This document shows positions 34,368 to 43,111 of a stretch of DNA of 64,000 nt, piece by piece. Position 1 is the first letter of the stretch. Every line of letters starts with the position of its first letter. A program made the translations under genes and the position numbers. The stretch is taken from contig JARLGY010000016.1 in assembly GCA_031292525.1 (NCBI GenBank), positions 115,140-179,139 of the forward strand. The letters run 5' to 3'. The notes beneath the pieces are model-generated. The model searched no databases. It was not told the DNA's origin and was given only the letters and a program-made list of their open reading frames with translations. The stretch is from Flavipsychrobacter sp. (GTDB lineage Bacteria > Bacteroidota > Bacteroidia > Chitinophagales > Chitinophagaceae).

Positions 34368-35126
34368 ATGAGCAAATTAAAAAATAAGGTAGCGATAATA
34401 ACAGGTGCATCCAAAGGAATAGGCGCATCTATTGCAAAATACTTTGCCGCAGAAGGAGCAAAGGTTGTTGTAAATTATGCCTCAAGTAAAGAAGGCGCAG
34501 ATAAAGTGGTGAAAGCCATAACCGACAAGGGAGGTATAGCCATTGCGGTACAGGCCGATGTATCGAACGAAGCCGATGTAACCAGGCTATTTGAAGAAAC
34601 AAAGAAGGCTTTCGGTACGTTGGATATTTTAGTAAACAACGCGGTCTTCCAGCAATATTTACCTGTTGAACAGGCAACCGTAGCAGCTTTTCATCAGCAT
34701 TTCAACGTAAATGTTTTAGGGCCTATACTTACTATCCAGGCATCTATGAAATTGTTTGGCGATAAGGGCGGCAATATCATCAATATCAGTTCGGGTGCAA
34801 GCAAAATGCCGATGGCGGGAGTCTCGTTATACTCTGCAACTAAAGCGGCAATAGATGCTATAACCATTTCTTTGTCGAAAGAGCTGGGGGCAAAAAACAT
34901 TCGTGTCAATTCTATTTTACCCGGCGCTACAGAAACAGAAGGCGCACATAGTGCGGGCGTTACTACTGGCAGTGAGGCTGAAAAAATGTTTGTTGCCAAT
35001 ACACCACTTGGCCGCAGAGGCCAGCCCGAAGATATTGCGAAAGCTGCCGTATTTCTTGCGTCCGATGATGCAGCGTGGATAACTGGAGAAGCAATTTCCG
35101 TTTCGGGTGGTATGTATGGTTTTTAA
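34368..35126 (+). CDS. SDR family oxidoreductase, 3-oxoacyl-ACP reductase-like
   Basis: A 252-residue classical SDR: ITGASKGIGASIAK, VNNAVFQQYLP, NISSGASKMPMAG, catalytic YSATK, and C-terminus GRRGQPEDIAKAAVFLASDD. The second NAD site residue pattern (NYASSKEGADK) suggests NADP preference. The NNA-V motif has Val where Gly is usual. Third gene of the HxlR-linked operon; a bidirectional hairpin separates it from the convergent response regulator. Confidence 0.9.
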   Translation: MSKLKNKVAIITGASKGIGASIAKYFAAEGAKVVVNYASSKEGADKVVKAITDKGGIAIAVQADVSNEADVTRLFEETKKAFGTLDILVNNAVFQQYLPVEQATVAAFHQHFNVNVLGPILTIQASMKLFGDKGGNIINISSGASKMPMAGVSLYSATKAAIDAITISLSKELGAKNIRVNSILPGATETEGAHSAGVTTGSEAEKMFVANTPLGRRGQPEDIAKAAVFLASDDAAWITGEAISVSGGMYGF

Positions 35127-35181
35127 ATAGATAAACTCAAAAACAATAGGAAGAAGTAGATCTTCAAAATAATCGTTAAAG

Positions 35182-35209
35182 GGCCGGAGCATTTGCTTCG
35201 GTCTTTGTA
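35182..35209. terminator. Hairpin between convergent SDR and response regulator
   Basis: GGCCGGAGC (35182-35190) pairs with GCTTCGGTC, allowing wobble, and T-runs follow on both strands. Confidence 0.5.
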
Positions 35210-35223
35210 ATTCCTGGAGTTCA

Positions 35224-35949
35224 CTAAGCCGGGCAGGGGTAGATTTGCTTAAGGGGCTTTTGATAAAAAAGTTCACCGTTTCTATTGCCGAAGGGCAAAT
35301 CTCCAAAAGGATCTATACCATTTTCTATTGCAAATTTAAATAGGCCCACGCGGTTATGAATGCCTAATTTTTTAAACATGCTATCACGATGTCCCTTAGT
35401 ACTGGCAATCGTGATATGTAATTTACATGCAATCTCTTCGTATGTAAGGTCCATGCAACAATATTTGAGTACTCGCATTTCGGCAGCGGTAAGGTTAGGC
35501 AGCTTTATTTGCTTTTTTTGTATTGCGCCCCAATATTGGCTACTCACCAACTCTGAAAAATACACCCCGTTGTTATGCACGGCAATAATAGCTTCTGACA
35601 GCTTTTGACAAGAAATATTTTTTTTAAGATAAGCACAAGCTCCCGCTATGAGCATACGTGTAACGATCTGAGCGCTTTCCCATGAAGACAAAACAAAAAC
35701 CCGCATCTGTGGCCATCGTTTGTATAATTCTCCCATTGTTTCCAGGCCACCTAAACCGGGCATAAAGACATCTATAATACATACGTCCGGTATGTTGTCC
35801 AAACTTTCCAATCGGCTGATTAGTTCTTCACCATCTAACGCTTTTGCAATAACATCAAAGCCTTCATTCACAAGAAGCATTGCCATTGAGTCTAAAACTA
35901 ATTGCTCACTATTGGCTATAGCAATAGTAATATTCTGACTGTCTTTCAT
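35224..35949 (-). CDS. LuxR/NarL-type response regulator, orphan
   Basis: A 241-residue regulator with a receiver domain (about 5-125; phospho-acceptor Asp in VCIIDVFMPGLGG, Thr/Ser position in FVLSSWE, and K in YLKKNIS) and a LuxR-type HTH (about 150-210; LTAAEMRVLKYCCMDLTYEEIA and TKGHRDSMFKKLGIHNRVGL). A short Pro-rich C-terminal tail follows. No histidine kinase is adjacent, so the partner kinase is unknown. Monocistronic. Confidence 0.9.
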   Translation of the reverse strand: MKDSQNITIAIANSEQLVLDSMAMLLVNEGFDVIAKALDGEELISRLESLDNIPDVCIIDVFMPGLGGLETMGELYKRWPQMRVFVLSSWESAQIVTRMLIAGACAYLKKNISCQKLSEAIIAVHNNGVYFSELVSSQYWGAIQKKQIKLPNLTAAEMRVLKYCCMDLTYEEIACKLHITIASTKGHRDSMFKKLGIHNRVGLFKFAIENGIDPFGDLPFGNRNGELFYQKPLKQIYPCPA

Positions 35950-36249
35950 AGTGTTGTAAAATTACTATATATGCGCTTTTTTATTTTCATAGTTTAAAGA
36001 TATTTTTTTAACCTTAAAATTTTATCTGGCGAAAACCAGAAGAATAGCTTGCTTTTGACAGTATTTTTTTTTAATGGATTAGCGCAATTTTGGAAATAAT
36101 ATAAATAATATAAATCAATAGTGAATAATACCTAAAATACTAAAATCAGTTATTCTAAGATGCAATTGTCAATCGAGCTTAAAACATTAAGGCAGGTATC
36201 CGAAAAGGCCTTTTTACTAGAGTAGGAGCAATAATTAAATCTAAATAAT
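35950..36249. other. Intergenic region, nothing specific seen
   Basis: AT-rich 300 bp between the divergent response-regulator gene and the exported PKD protein gene. I see no ORF, no clear TAnnTTTG element and no strong hairpin. Confidence 0.4.
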
Positions 36250-37566
36250 ATGAAAAAAAGCATTTTTACGATTGGGGCAAGCATGGTGTTTGTTCTTTTC
36301 AGCTGGCAAGCCGGCGCCCAGTGCATACAAAATGTAACCTTCCAGCCAAAAGCGGGGGCGGGGGATGATGTGATGATAGTAAGCAGCGACGGGTGTATAC
36401 CTTCTGGTGGTACCGCCCCGGATGAGGCCGTAAATTTTTATGGTGCGCACGACCTTCAAATGTCTGAATGGACCATTCATGCTTTGGGTTGCAACGACCT
36501 GCACATTAAAACATTAATACGTTTCGATCAGATGGTTACACTACCACCGGATGCTATAATTACCCATGCCAGTTTGTTGCTTAATGGTATACCAACAAGT
36601 TTGCAGAATTCAACAGGCAATAGCTGGTACCCGGGCACGCCCTATTCTGATAATGCCGGTACCGTAAATATTGTAGATGGTGGCGCAGCAAATAACTGGG
36701 TCAATAACTTGGTAACATGGAATACTGCTCCTGCCATAGACGCTGCTCCCATATCGCCCATACCTGTTACAACAACTGAGTGGAATAACCCTTTTAATAT
36801 AGATGTAACATCCATCACACAGCAGATATACACCAACATGAATACGCTGGGCTTGAACAACAATGGCTACTTACTATCTCTGAATTTAAATACCTATTAC
36901 CGCAATACCATGTGGGCAAGCAGTTTTAATCCTTATAATCCGGGTCCTGCATTGTATATAGAATACTACGTTTGTAACGCTAATTTTGACTATTGCAGCA
37001 GTACGCAAAACCCCAATACATACAATTTTACCGCAGTTAACCCAACTTCTTGTTATAAATACGTTTGGCAATATGGTGATGGCTCGCCAAATGGTTCAGG
37101 AACCGCTTCAACACACACCTATACAGCTCCCGGCACCTATACTGCGTGCCTGCTGCTTATAGATAGTACTGGTGTTGTGAGATGCGAAGAGTGCGCTACT
37201 TTCTGCATCGGTCAGAAAGCTCCCGTTGCTCGTCCAGCCACCAATAAGACCACTAGCCATGCGGTTTCTAAAATTCCAGCACAGGTTCCAGTATTGTCTA
37301 TGGATAATTCCATTAATATTAAGAGCGTGTCTCCAAATCCTGCACAAACCCAAGTAGATGTGAACATGATAATATTAAAAGGTGGCAGTGTACACTATAC
37401 TGTATATGACATGCAAGGAAAGGTAATGGCGAAAGGAGATAAAATTATGACCCAGGGTGCTCAAAAGTTTGCTATTGATGTAAATAAGTTTAACCCTGGC
37501 AGTTATTTGCTTGTGATACAGGATGCTAATTTAACAACTGCAACAAGCAAGTTCACAAAAGAATAA
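36250..37566 (+). CDS. Exported DNRLRE/PKD protein with type IX sorting domain
   Basis: A 438-residue secreted protein. Signal peptide MKKSIFTIGASMVFVLFSWQ, ending near AGAQC. About 30-240 is DNRLRE-like (VTLPPDAIITHASLLLNG, WNTAPAIDAAPISP, NGYLLSLNLN). A PKD-type fold follows (about 255-325: YVWQYGDGSPNGSG and YTAPGTYTACLLLID). The C-terminus (SVSPNPAQTQVDVNMIIL, VYDMQGKVMAKG, NPGSYLLVIQDANL) is a type A T9SS sorting signal. Predicted cell-surface or extracellular protein; ligand unknown. Monocistronic with a strong terminator. Confidence 0.86.
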   Translation: MKKSIFTIGASMVFVLFSWQAGAQCIQNVTFQPKAGAGDDVMIVSSDGCIPSGGTAPDEAVNFYGAHDLQMSEWTIHALGCNDLHIKTLIRFDQMVTLPPDAIITHASLLLNGIPTSLQNSTGNSWYPGTPYSDNAGTVNIVDGGAANNWVNNLVTWNTAPAIDAAPISPIPVTTTEWNNPFNIDVTSITQQIYTNMNTLGLNNNGYLLSLNLNTYYRNTMWASSFNPYNPGPALYIEYYVCNANFDYCSSTQNPNTYNFTAVNPTSCYKYVWQYGDGSPNGSGTASTHTYTAPGTYTACLLLIDSTGVVRCEECATFCIGQKAPVARPATNKTTSHAVSKIPAQVPVLSMDNSINIKSVSPNPAQTQVDVNMIILKGGSVHYTVYDMQGKVMAKGDKIMTQGAQKFAIDVNKFNPGSYLLVIQDANLTTATSKFTKE

Positions 37567-37590
37567 GCAACGCTTAGTTTGTCCTCAGTG

Positions 37591-37630
37591 AAAGGGTTAT
37601 CTCAAAAAAAGTTTGAGATAGCCCTTTTTG
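37591..37630 (+). terminator. Terminator of the exported PKD protein gene
   Basis: AAAGGGTTATCTCAAA / TTTGAGATAGCCCTTT stem (37591-37606 with 37612-37627, one mismatch) followed by T-rich sequence. Confidence 0.85.
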
Positions 37631-37650
37631 AATTTTACCAGTCTTATGTC

Positions 37651-38336
37651 TTAAAATGTCTGTTTTTGAGGGTTGGGAGACATTTTTGATTTGGGGTAAA
37701 ATGCTTTGTGGGTAAGGGTTGTAGTTTGAAATGTCGTTTTTTTTGGATCTTATATTTTGTGTGTTTGCGAGGAACGAAGCAACCTTAAGTTATGCCAGGT
37801 ATGCGAGGCGAGGGTTTGGTGGTTGTATGGTGCGAAAATATGATGAGATGGGTTGGTTTGTGACTGCGGTAAGGTGTTTTTTGAAGGGTGTCCTGTCCGG
37901 AATAAACTTGAAAAGCGGACAGGGGAAGAATTTGGTGTGATGAAATGCTTTGTGGTGGATAATATGCGTTTATTTTCAACTGTCTGGCCTGTCCGGAACC
38001 GGACAGGCTTATTTAGTATTGAGAGGGTATTTGATTTTCTGCTATAAATAGACTCTACAAAAAAATACGTATTCTGCATTTGTATTGGCGGTTTACAGGT
38101 TAATGATAACACGTGCAAGGTAAGGTGGCCGGAGATAGGTGCAAAAAGAAGATATGCACCGTTCCACGGATTGGAATGTTTCACGGATGTTGTAAATGGT
38201 GGGGTTGGTTTGCTTGTTATAAATGAGTAGGCTTGGGTGTGCGAAAAACAAAGACGGCAATTTGGAGATTGCGGACCAGTTACGACTTAGTCTGAAGACT
38301 AAGCCGAGCACGGGACTTTCCGTGTGCATCTAACAT
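37651..38336 (+). repeat. Modular hairpin-rich non-coding element, copy B
   Basis: The bulk of an 888-bp gap without a credible gene. Parts in order: AAAATGTCTG and GACATTTTT half-stems with linker TAAAATGCTTTGTGGG (from 37698); GCGAGGAACGAAGCAACC short repeat (37763-37787); stem CCTGTCCG (37892-37899)/CGGACAGG (37916-37923); linker TGAAATGCTTTGTGGTGGAT (37941); CCTGTCCGG-AA-CCGGACAGG (37988-38007, perfect inverted repeat); GCGGTTTACAGGTT (38088-38101); a GGTGC/GCACC stem near 38127-38151; hairpin CTTAGTC-TGAA-GACTAAG (38286-38303), CCGAGC, and GCACGG/CCGTG(T)GC. The same order occurs in copy A (13021-13699), with compensatory stem changes. The last about 115 bp before the next gene is AT-rich leader. 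Confidence 0.75.
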
Positions 38337-38454
38337 CGAGGACAAATCGAAGCTATAAGATATTTCCTAAAAAAACATTGCTATAATTTATCATTTGTAA
38401 AGCTATTGTATACATTTGTGTTAGTCATAATTTAATCGCTAAAAAATCTACTTT

Positions 38455-39384
38455 ATGAAAAAGCTCATATTTTTAGTTCTTCTGATTCACATTGTGTGTA
38501 TTGCGAATGCACAAAATACCAAAGTAGTAAGGAAAGTCGTAACCATTCTACCTGAGCAAGTATTTTATCTGAATGGAGGTATGCATGCAGATTTGCTAAA
38601 CGGTAAGTCGAGGGTTTATTATAAGATTGACTTACCGCAAAATACTTTGGGTTGGTGTTACGCGCTTACAACTACAGAAAATAAAAATACCACTTCTCTA
38701 CATCTCGCCGAACAACTGAGCAAGACTGTTGATCCTACAGGTGTTACGGCAATCGCTATCGACGCCGCTTTCGCACCGACAGGGGTATCACTAGTGGACG
38801 TTTATTTAATGGATCAACAGAATATTGAGTTATTTATGAGGAAGGTCGATAATAATGGCGGCAAGTTCAGTTATAAAATTTCGGGGACAAGAATGAATTT
38901 CAACTCTGGTGTTGTACCTATTAAAATCGAACGTTCTGGTACATGGTATATTGGTATAAAGAATCCAAGTCCCTCTGTTGGTATAAATGTTCACTTAGAA
39001 GTTGTAGCAATAGTCGAAGAGCGAGAAACAGTGGCACTTACAGATGAACAACAAAAAGCTCAGTTATATGGAACGATGGGAGCAAATGCATTTAAGAAGG
39101 GTGACTATGGTCAATGTATTGAGCTAAGTAAAAAAGCACTTGAATATGATGCAACTGCCGCATGGATAAAACTCAATATATCTTTGTCTTACCTTGTCCT
39201 TCAAAAGCAAGAATACTTAGATAGCTACATCGATGCGCTCACTACATGTAAGAAATCTGGGCATGCGCGAGAATACTTTCTAGCGGAACTAAAAGAGATA
39301 GAAGAAGTGCAGGCGAAGACCGGTCATATTTTACATGCAGATGAAATAACGGAGCTAATCAAGCAGGAATTAAAAAGCAATTAG
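38455..39384 (+). CDS. Exported hypothetical protein with C-terminal TPR-like region
   Basis: A 309-residue protein with a signal peptide (MKKLIFLVLLIHIVCIANAQ). The first about 200 residues are beta-rich, and the pattern GTWYIGIKNPSPSVGINVHLEVV resembles a pre-peptidase C-terminal-type or carbohydrate-binding jelly roll. Residues 200-290 contain TPR-like helices (MGANAFKKGDYGQCIELSKKALEYD). The family is not recognised. It is the first gene inside the accessory island, 28 bp before TcmP, and could be operon-linked, though its export signal makes a shared role with TcmP uncertain. Confidence 0.7.
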   Translation: MKKLIFLVLLIHIVCIANAQNTKVVRKVVTILPEQVFYLNGGMHADLLNGKSRVYYKIDLPQNTLGWCYALTTTENKNTTSLHLAEQLSKTVDPTGVTAIAIDAAFAPTGVSLVDVYLMDQQNIELFMRKVDNNGGKFSYKISGTRMNFNSGVVPIKIERSGTWYIGIKNPSPSVGINVHLEVVAIVEERETVALTDEQQKAQLYGTMGANAFKKGDYGQCIELSKKALEYDATAAWIKLNISLSYLVLQKQEYLDSYIDALTTCKKSGHAREYFLAELKEIEEVQAKTGHILHADEITELIKQELKSN

Positions 39385-39411
39385 ACATCTAAGTATTCGA
39401 AAACATAGTAG

Positions 39412-40551
39412 ATGAGCAAGGTAGCAGATAAAAAAGTCTATAGGTTAAAACAACACTCACTAGCCAAAATTTCTTGTTATAGAAATTACGTTGATATTTA
39501 TTTAAGTGTGTTAGCCAATTCTCCGTTTGAAAAATTATATTTACTTGATTTGTTTGCCGGCGAAGGAAAAGATATTGACGGTAATCTTTGTAGTTCAATC
39601 TCAGGAGCTGAAGCCCTTAAAAGACACTTCACTCATTGTCCGGAGGATAGGAAAAAAATTGTATTTTTTTTAAATGATCCAGGCAATTCTGTTATTGAGA
39701 AGGGGTTAAAGAAAATCGACCGGGTAAAAAAATTTATTGATGAATTACAACTGCCAGAAAACGTAACTGTAAAGTATTCTTCCGAAAATTTCGAAGATAT
39801 TATTGATGGAGTAGTGAAGCGACTATCACAATTAAATTCTCGTGAAAGGGCACTCTGTTTTATTGATCCTTTTGGATATAAATATTCGAAGCCGGAAAAA
39901 ATTAGAGATTTATTAGCAAATGGGAAAACAGAGCTTCTGTTGTTTATGCCAATTTGCTTCATGCACAGATTTACTGCAAAAGCAATGAAGGATGAGGATT
40001 ATACAGAAGGTAGGCACATCGAAGAGTTCGTCTCTATTTTATTTGAAAAACAGATTCCTGATATTCATAACCAAGTTGCTTTTATTAAAGGAATACAAAA
40101 GCAATTCAAAACATATTTGGGAATACCTTTTGTAGATATTATGTATATAGAAAAGGAAAAAAGTCAATTTTTTGCATTATTCTTTTTTTCTAACAACAAA
40201 AAAGGATTTCAAAAAATGTTAGAAGCAAAATGGGCAATCGATGATCAAAATGGCCATGGATTTACAGTTAATAAAGCAGCAATTACAAACACATTATTTG
40301 ACAATATAGATCACGAGGACTATACGTACCAACTTTACGAAGAAATAAGAAAGAAAGAAGTATTGTCTAATCAAGAAATATTTGATTTTGGACTTAATAA
40401 TAATCATCTTCCAAAACATACCAAAAAAGTATTGGATGAATTAAAGAGAGATGGAAAAATTATCATTTCTACATCAAATGGCGAAGCGGCATTAGGCTAC
40501 TATCTCGAAGATAATCACAATAAAAAAATAATTGTTTCACTTAAAAAGTAA
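39412..40551 (+). CDS. tcmP: Three-Cys-motif partner protein TcmP
   Basis: A 379-residue protein matching the TcmP family (three-Cys-motif partner). Landmarks: YLLDLFAGEGKDIDG with an acidic SAM-binding-type start, FIDPFGYKYSK near residue 148, and a C-terminal winged-helix-like half (EIRKKEVLSNQEIFDFGLNN). The LDLFAGEG motif resembles motif I of SAM-dependent methyltransferases, and FIDPFG resembles the D-P-P/F-Y motif position; a methyltransferase-like fold is inferred, activity unproven. The family is named for being encoded next to a Gp37/Gp68-type three-Cys protein, and that neighbour follows 5 bp later. Confidence 0.85.
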   Translation: MSKVADKKVYRLKQHSLAKISCYRNYVDIYLSVLANSPFEKLYLLDLFAGEGKDIDGNLCSSISGAEALKRHFTHCPEDRKKIVFFLNDPGNSVIEKGLKKIDRVKKFIDELQLPENVTVKYSSENFEDIIDGVVKRLSQLNSRERALCFIDPFGYKYSKPEKIRDLLANGKTELLLFMPICFMHRFTAKAMKDEDYTEGRHIEEFVSILFEKQIPDIHNQVAFIKGIQKQFKTYLGIPFVDIMYIEKEKSQFFALFFFSNNKKGFQKMLEAKWAIDDQNGHGFTVNKAAITNTLFDNIDHEDYTYQLYEEIRKKEVLSNQEIFDFGLNNNHLPKHTKKVLDELKRDGKIIISTSNGEAALGYYLEDNHNKKIIVSLKK

Positions 40552-40556
40552 CATAG

Positions 40557-41282
40557 ATGGCTCAATCGAGTATAGAGTGGACAGAAATGACATGGAATCC
40601 AGTAACAGGCTGTAGCAAGCTTTCTGCAGGATGCAAATATTGTTATGCTGAAATCATGGCAAAACGCTTAAAGGCAATGGGAGTCGAAAAATACGATAAT
40701 GAATTTCAACTCACACTTCATGAAAATGAGTTACTCACACCTTATACGTGGAAAAAACCGAAAGTTGTATTTGTAAATTCCATGAGTGATTTATTTCACA
40801 AAGATGTCCCGATCGGATTTATACAAAAAGTATTTAAGGTAATGAAAGATAATCCTCAGCATGTATTTCAAATTTTGACTAAACGTGCAGATATTTTAAA
40901 CTATTACGATAGTGAAGGCTGGCTAAATTGGAGCCATAACATCTGGATGGGGGTCTCTGTTGAAAATCAAAAAGTTGTAAACAGAATAGATTTATTAAGG
41001 ACTATACGAGCTAAGGTGAAATTCCTTTCGTGCGAACCGTTAATTGGTCCATTAGTTGATCTGAATTTACACAACATTGACTGGGTTATTGTCGGTGGAG
41101 AAAGTGGCAGAAAACCACGCCCTATGAAAGAAGAATGGGTAACTAACATCAAGGACCAATGCATTAACGCAGATGTATCATTCTTTTTTAAACAATGGGG
41201 AGGGACAAATAAGAAGAAAAGTGGTCGTGAACTTGAAGGAAGAACTTGGGATGAAATGCCGGAGATTGTTGAGCAATATTAA
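40557..41282 (+). CDS. Phage Gp37/Gp68-family three-Cys protein (DUF5131)
   Basis: A 241-residue protein of the Gp37/Gp68 family: [20 protein letters not shown] then GCKYCYAE, giving a C-x6-C-x2-C cluster (Cys 19, 26, 29) of the radical-SAM-like arrangement. Further blocks are [50 protein letters not shown] and FFKQWGG. Such proteins are thought to bind an Fe-S cluster and SAM, but no reaction is established. Coupled to tcmP (5-bp gap). Together they form a two-gene cassette common on mobile DNA and phages. Confidence 0.88.
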   Translation: MAQSSIEWTEMTWNPVTGCSKLSAGCKYCYAEIMAKRLKAMGVEKYDNEFQLTLHENELLTPYTWKKPKVVFVNSMSDLFHKDVPIGFIQKVFKVMKDNPQHVFQILTKRADILNYYDSEGWLNWSHNIWMGVSVENQKVVNRIDLLRTIRAKVKFLSCEPLIGPLVDLNLHNIDWVIVGGESGRKPRPMKEEWVTNIKDQCINADVSFFFKQWGGTNKKKSGRELEGRTWDEMPEIVEQY

Positions 41283-41310
41283 TAGAAAAAATAAAGCAAT
41301 TATATCATTT

Positions 41311-41348
41311 AAAACACGGAATGCTCACCTAAAAGCATTTTGTGTTTT
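41311..41348. terminator. Bidirectional terminator overlapping the small gene's stop codon
   Basis: AAAACAC-GG-AATGCT (41311-41325) pairs with AGCATT-TT-GTGTTTT (41334-41348). It ends the Gp37/Gp68 gene on the plus strand and the small gene on the minus strand; the last codons and stop of the small gene lie inside it. Confidence 0.78.
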
Positions 41349-41511
41349 TTAAAATTTGCGCTGTAATTATTTGTTTTGTCCGTTCATGGAGATTGATAAC
41401 CATTCCTATGGATTTATTATTTGTTTCTACTGTCGGTTTTGAAACAGTATTGAAATCAAATTTCAACTGCTCTGAATGAGTAGCTTTCTTGTTGTTGATT
41501 AAGTTCTTCAT
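41329..41511 (-). CDS. Small hypothetical protein next to dCTP deaminase
   Basis: A 60-residue basic protein starting MKNLINNKKATHSEQLKFDF and ending TKQIITAQILKNTKCF; a TTG start two codons earlier is also open. It has its own perfect -7 element 9 bases upstream and its own terminator, so it is an independent, compact transcription unit about 200 nt long. It lies 40 bp downstream of the anti-phage dCTP deaminase gene on the same strand. No family is recognised. It could also be an RNA gene with a fortuitous frame; the leaderless geometry supports translation only weakly. Confidence 0.5.
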   Translation of the reverse strand: MKNLINNKKATHSEQLKFDFNTVSKPTVETNNKSIGMVINLHERTKQIITAQILKNTKCF

Positions 41512-41519
41512 GGACAAAA

Positions 41520-41527
41520 CAAAGCTA
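41520..41527 (-). promoter_or_regulatory. -7 element of the small gene
   Basis: TAGCTTTG on the minus strand, perfect TAnnTTTG, ending 8 bases before the ATG at 41511; it lies between the dCTP deaminase stop codon and the small gene. Confidence 0.6.
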
Positions 41528-41551
41528 AAAAAGTTTCTTGAAAAAAGTACA

Positions 41552-43111
41552 TTATTTTATTAAACCAGTACTTCTAAGTGAAAACAAAACTTGTGCCTCC
41601 AAGGTAGATAATGCCTGTAAACTTAATCGAGATTTTGGAAGAATAGTTTTATAGTCCTGTGAAATCAACTTACCCTCGGAATCTTTTCTTCCTGCTTTCA
41701 TCATAAAAAATTCCAAAAAGCGTCTCGGTGCAACTCCATCGTACATTAATATTTTCACTTTGTTTTCGTCTGATTCATTTTCGGTCATCGCATCAGAATG
41801 AAGAGATATACACAAACTTTTAACGTACGGCTCTATGTAATAAATCTCCTGTATTCCTGCAACTACGATGTGCCTACCACAATTATGACATGGATAAGTG
41901 GTACAGTATAATTTGCCACCCTTCATTTGATTCCCTGCCAATTGACTACCCATAATGATTGCATGCATCTCGGCGTGCACAGCTCTCGAAAATTCAATTA
42001 GATCTTTAACCTTTGTTGACTTTCTTATACTTTTTCTTAGCCGTTCTGAAACTTTTCTTTGCTCCTCTTCATCACCTTTAAATATTCCTTTTATAGATTC
42101 ATCGTTGAGGATGATCTCCAAAATATTTTCGGAAACGATATCTTTAGTTTTGTCGTTACTACATACTCCCAGATGGATGCATCGATTATCGAATGTATCA
42201 CCGTCCTTATAGAGATTACCTCCATATTTAGGGACGTCATTCCAGCCACGTGAAATAATTTCACCACTTGAATTGGTAATAGCCGCACCAACCTGACGTG
42301 ACATGCACGCAGAATTTCCTGCTGCAGATTTTGCCTCATACATTGCAATTTCATTTGGTTTAGGTGTGACGATAGCACTTTCAAAAATTAAATGTAAATA
42401 CCGCTTTACTTTGCTCTCGATATCTTTAGTATTTTCTTTTGAAACTCTAAAGAAAAAATCCGCATCGACGAAAGTATCTCTCACGTTCTGTCCATCTTCA
42501 TTTTTCTCGTAATCATCGGTAGCCATTAAGTCAGTTATTTCATTATCTGCCAATCCCTTATGCCGGAGATTTTCTCTTATTTCAAAATCTGGCGAAAAAA
42601 TACTAAACTGATAATAAATATCTTTGTAAATAGAACGCAGTAAAAAAAGTTCTTCGACATTCTTTAATGAGTCAATAATATAACATGTCCTTCGACTAGT
42701 TAAGTCTTTGACATCTTTGACGTCTAAGCCTTTTCCCATTCGTTCTATATTAATTTCACTAATAGCCAATTCAGCTAAACACGCGGGATTGTGGATTTTC
42801 CGTAATGAATTCCCTCCTTTTATTTTACTCATTAATTTTGTGTAGGCTTGAGTTTTGCCCACTTCAATTGTTGGTTGGGTGTCAGCATGTTCCTCGATTA
42901 ACTTGCTGATTTTTATTCTTTTTACGGTATAACCGTAAATTTCTCGTAATTGTTGCTCGATTTCATTAACTACCTCGTCTCTTAATGATCCAATCGGTGA
43001 ACAAATTCCAATGATTAGTTCTTCTGTAAGCGTATTACTCACTTTTTCGCGAGTCATTGTGAACTTTTCGTTGTCAACTTTAACTTCCGATATTGCCTCA
43101 GCTAATCCCAT
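41552..43111 (-). CDS. Anti-phage dCTP deaminase (DcdV/AvcD-like)
   Basis: A 519-residue protein. The C-terminal half is a cytidine/deoxycytidylate deaminase domain with HAE (379-381; zinc His and catalytic Glu) and PCHNC (407-411; two zinc Cys), plus upstream CMSRQVGAAITNSSGE. The N-terminal about 240 residues resemble the P-loop kinase-like domain of DcdV/AvcD (IIGICSPIGSLRDEV), but the usual P-loop Lys is not evident, and TSRRTCYIIDSLKN is a Walker-B-like region. Homologous proteins deplete dCTP to block phage replication when infection relieves inhibition, often by a small RNA encoded immediately upstream. The gene is monocistronic in orientation, with a 432-bp upstream gap. Confidence 0.9.
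   Translation of the reverse strand: MGLAEAISEVKVDNEKFTMTREKVSNTLTEELIIGICSPIGSLRDEVVNEIEQQLREIYGYTVKRIKISKLIEEHADTQPTIEVGKTQAYTKLMSKIKGGNSLRKIHNPACLAELAISEINIERMGKGLDVKDVKDLTSRRTCYIIDSLKNVEELFLLRSIYKDIYYQFSIFSPDFEIRENLRHKGLADNEITDLMATDDYEKNEDGQNVRDTFVDADFFFRVSKENTKDIESKVKRYLHLIFESAIVTPKPNEIAMYEAKSAAGNSACMSRQVGAAITNSSGEIISRGWNDVPKYGGNLYKDGDTFDNRCIHLGVCSNDKTKDIVSENILEIILNDESIKGIFKGDEEEQRKVSERLRKSIRKSTKVKDLIEFSRAVHAEMHAIIMGSQLAGNQMKGGKLYCTTYPCHNCGRHIVVAGIQEIYYIEPYVKSLCISLHSDAMTENESDENKVKILMYDGVAPRRFLEFFMMKAGRKDSEGKLISQDYKTILPKSRLSLQALSTLEAQVLFSLRSTGLIK

Noticed and set aside
38093..38329. Minus-strand frame of 78 codons
   Set aside because: Translation of element copy B including its hairpins; equivalent frames in copy A are not conserved.
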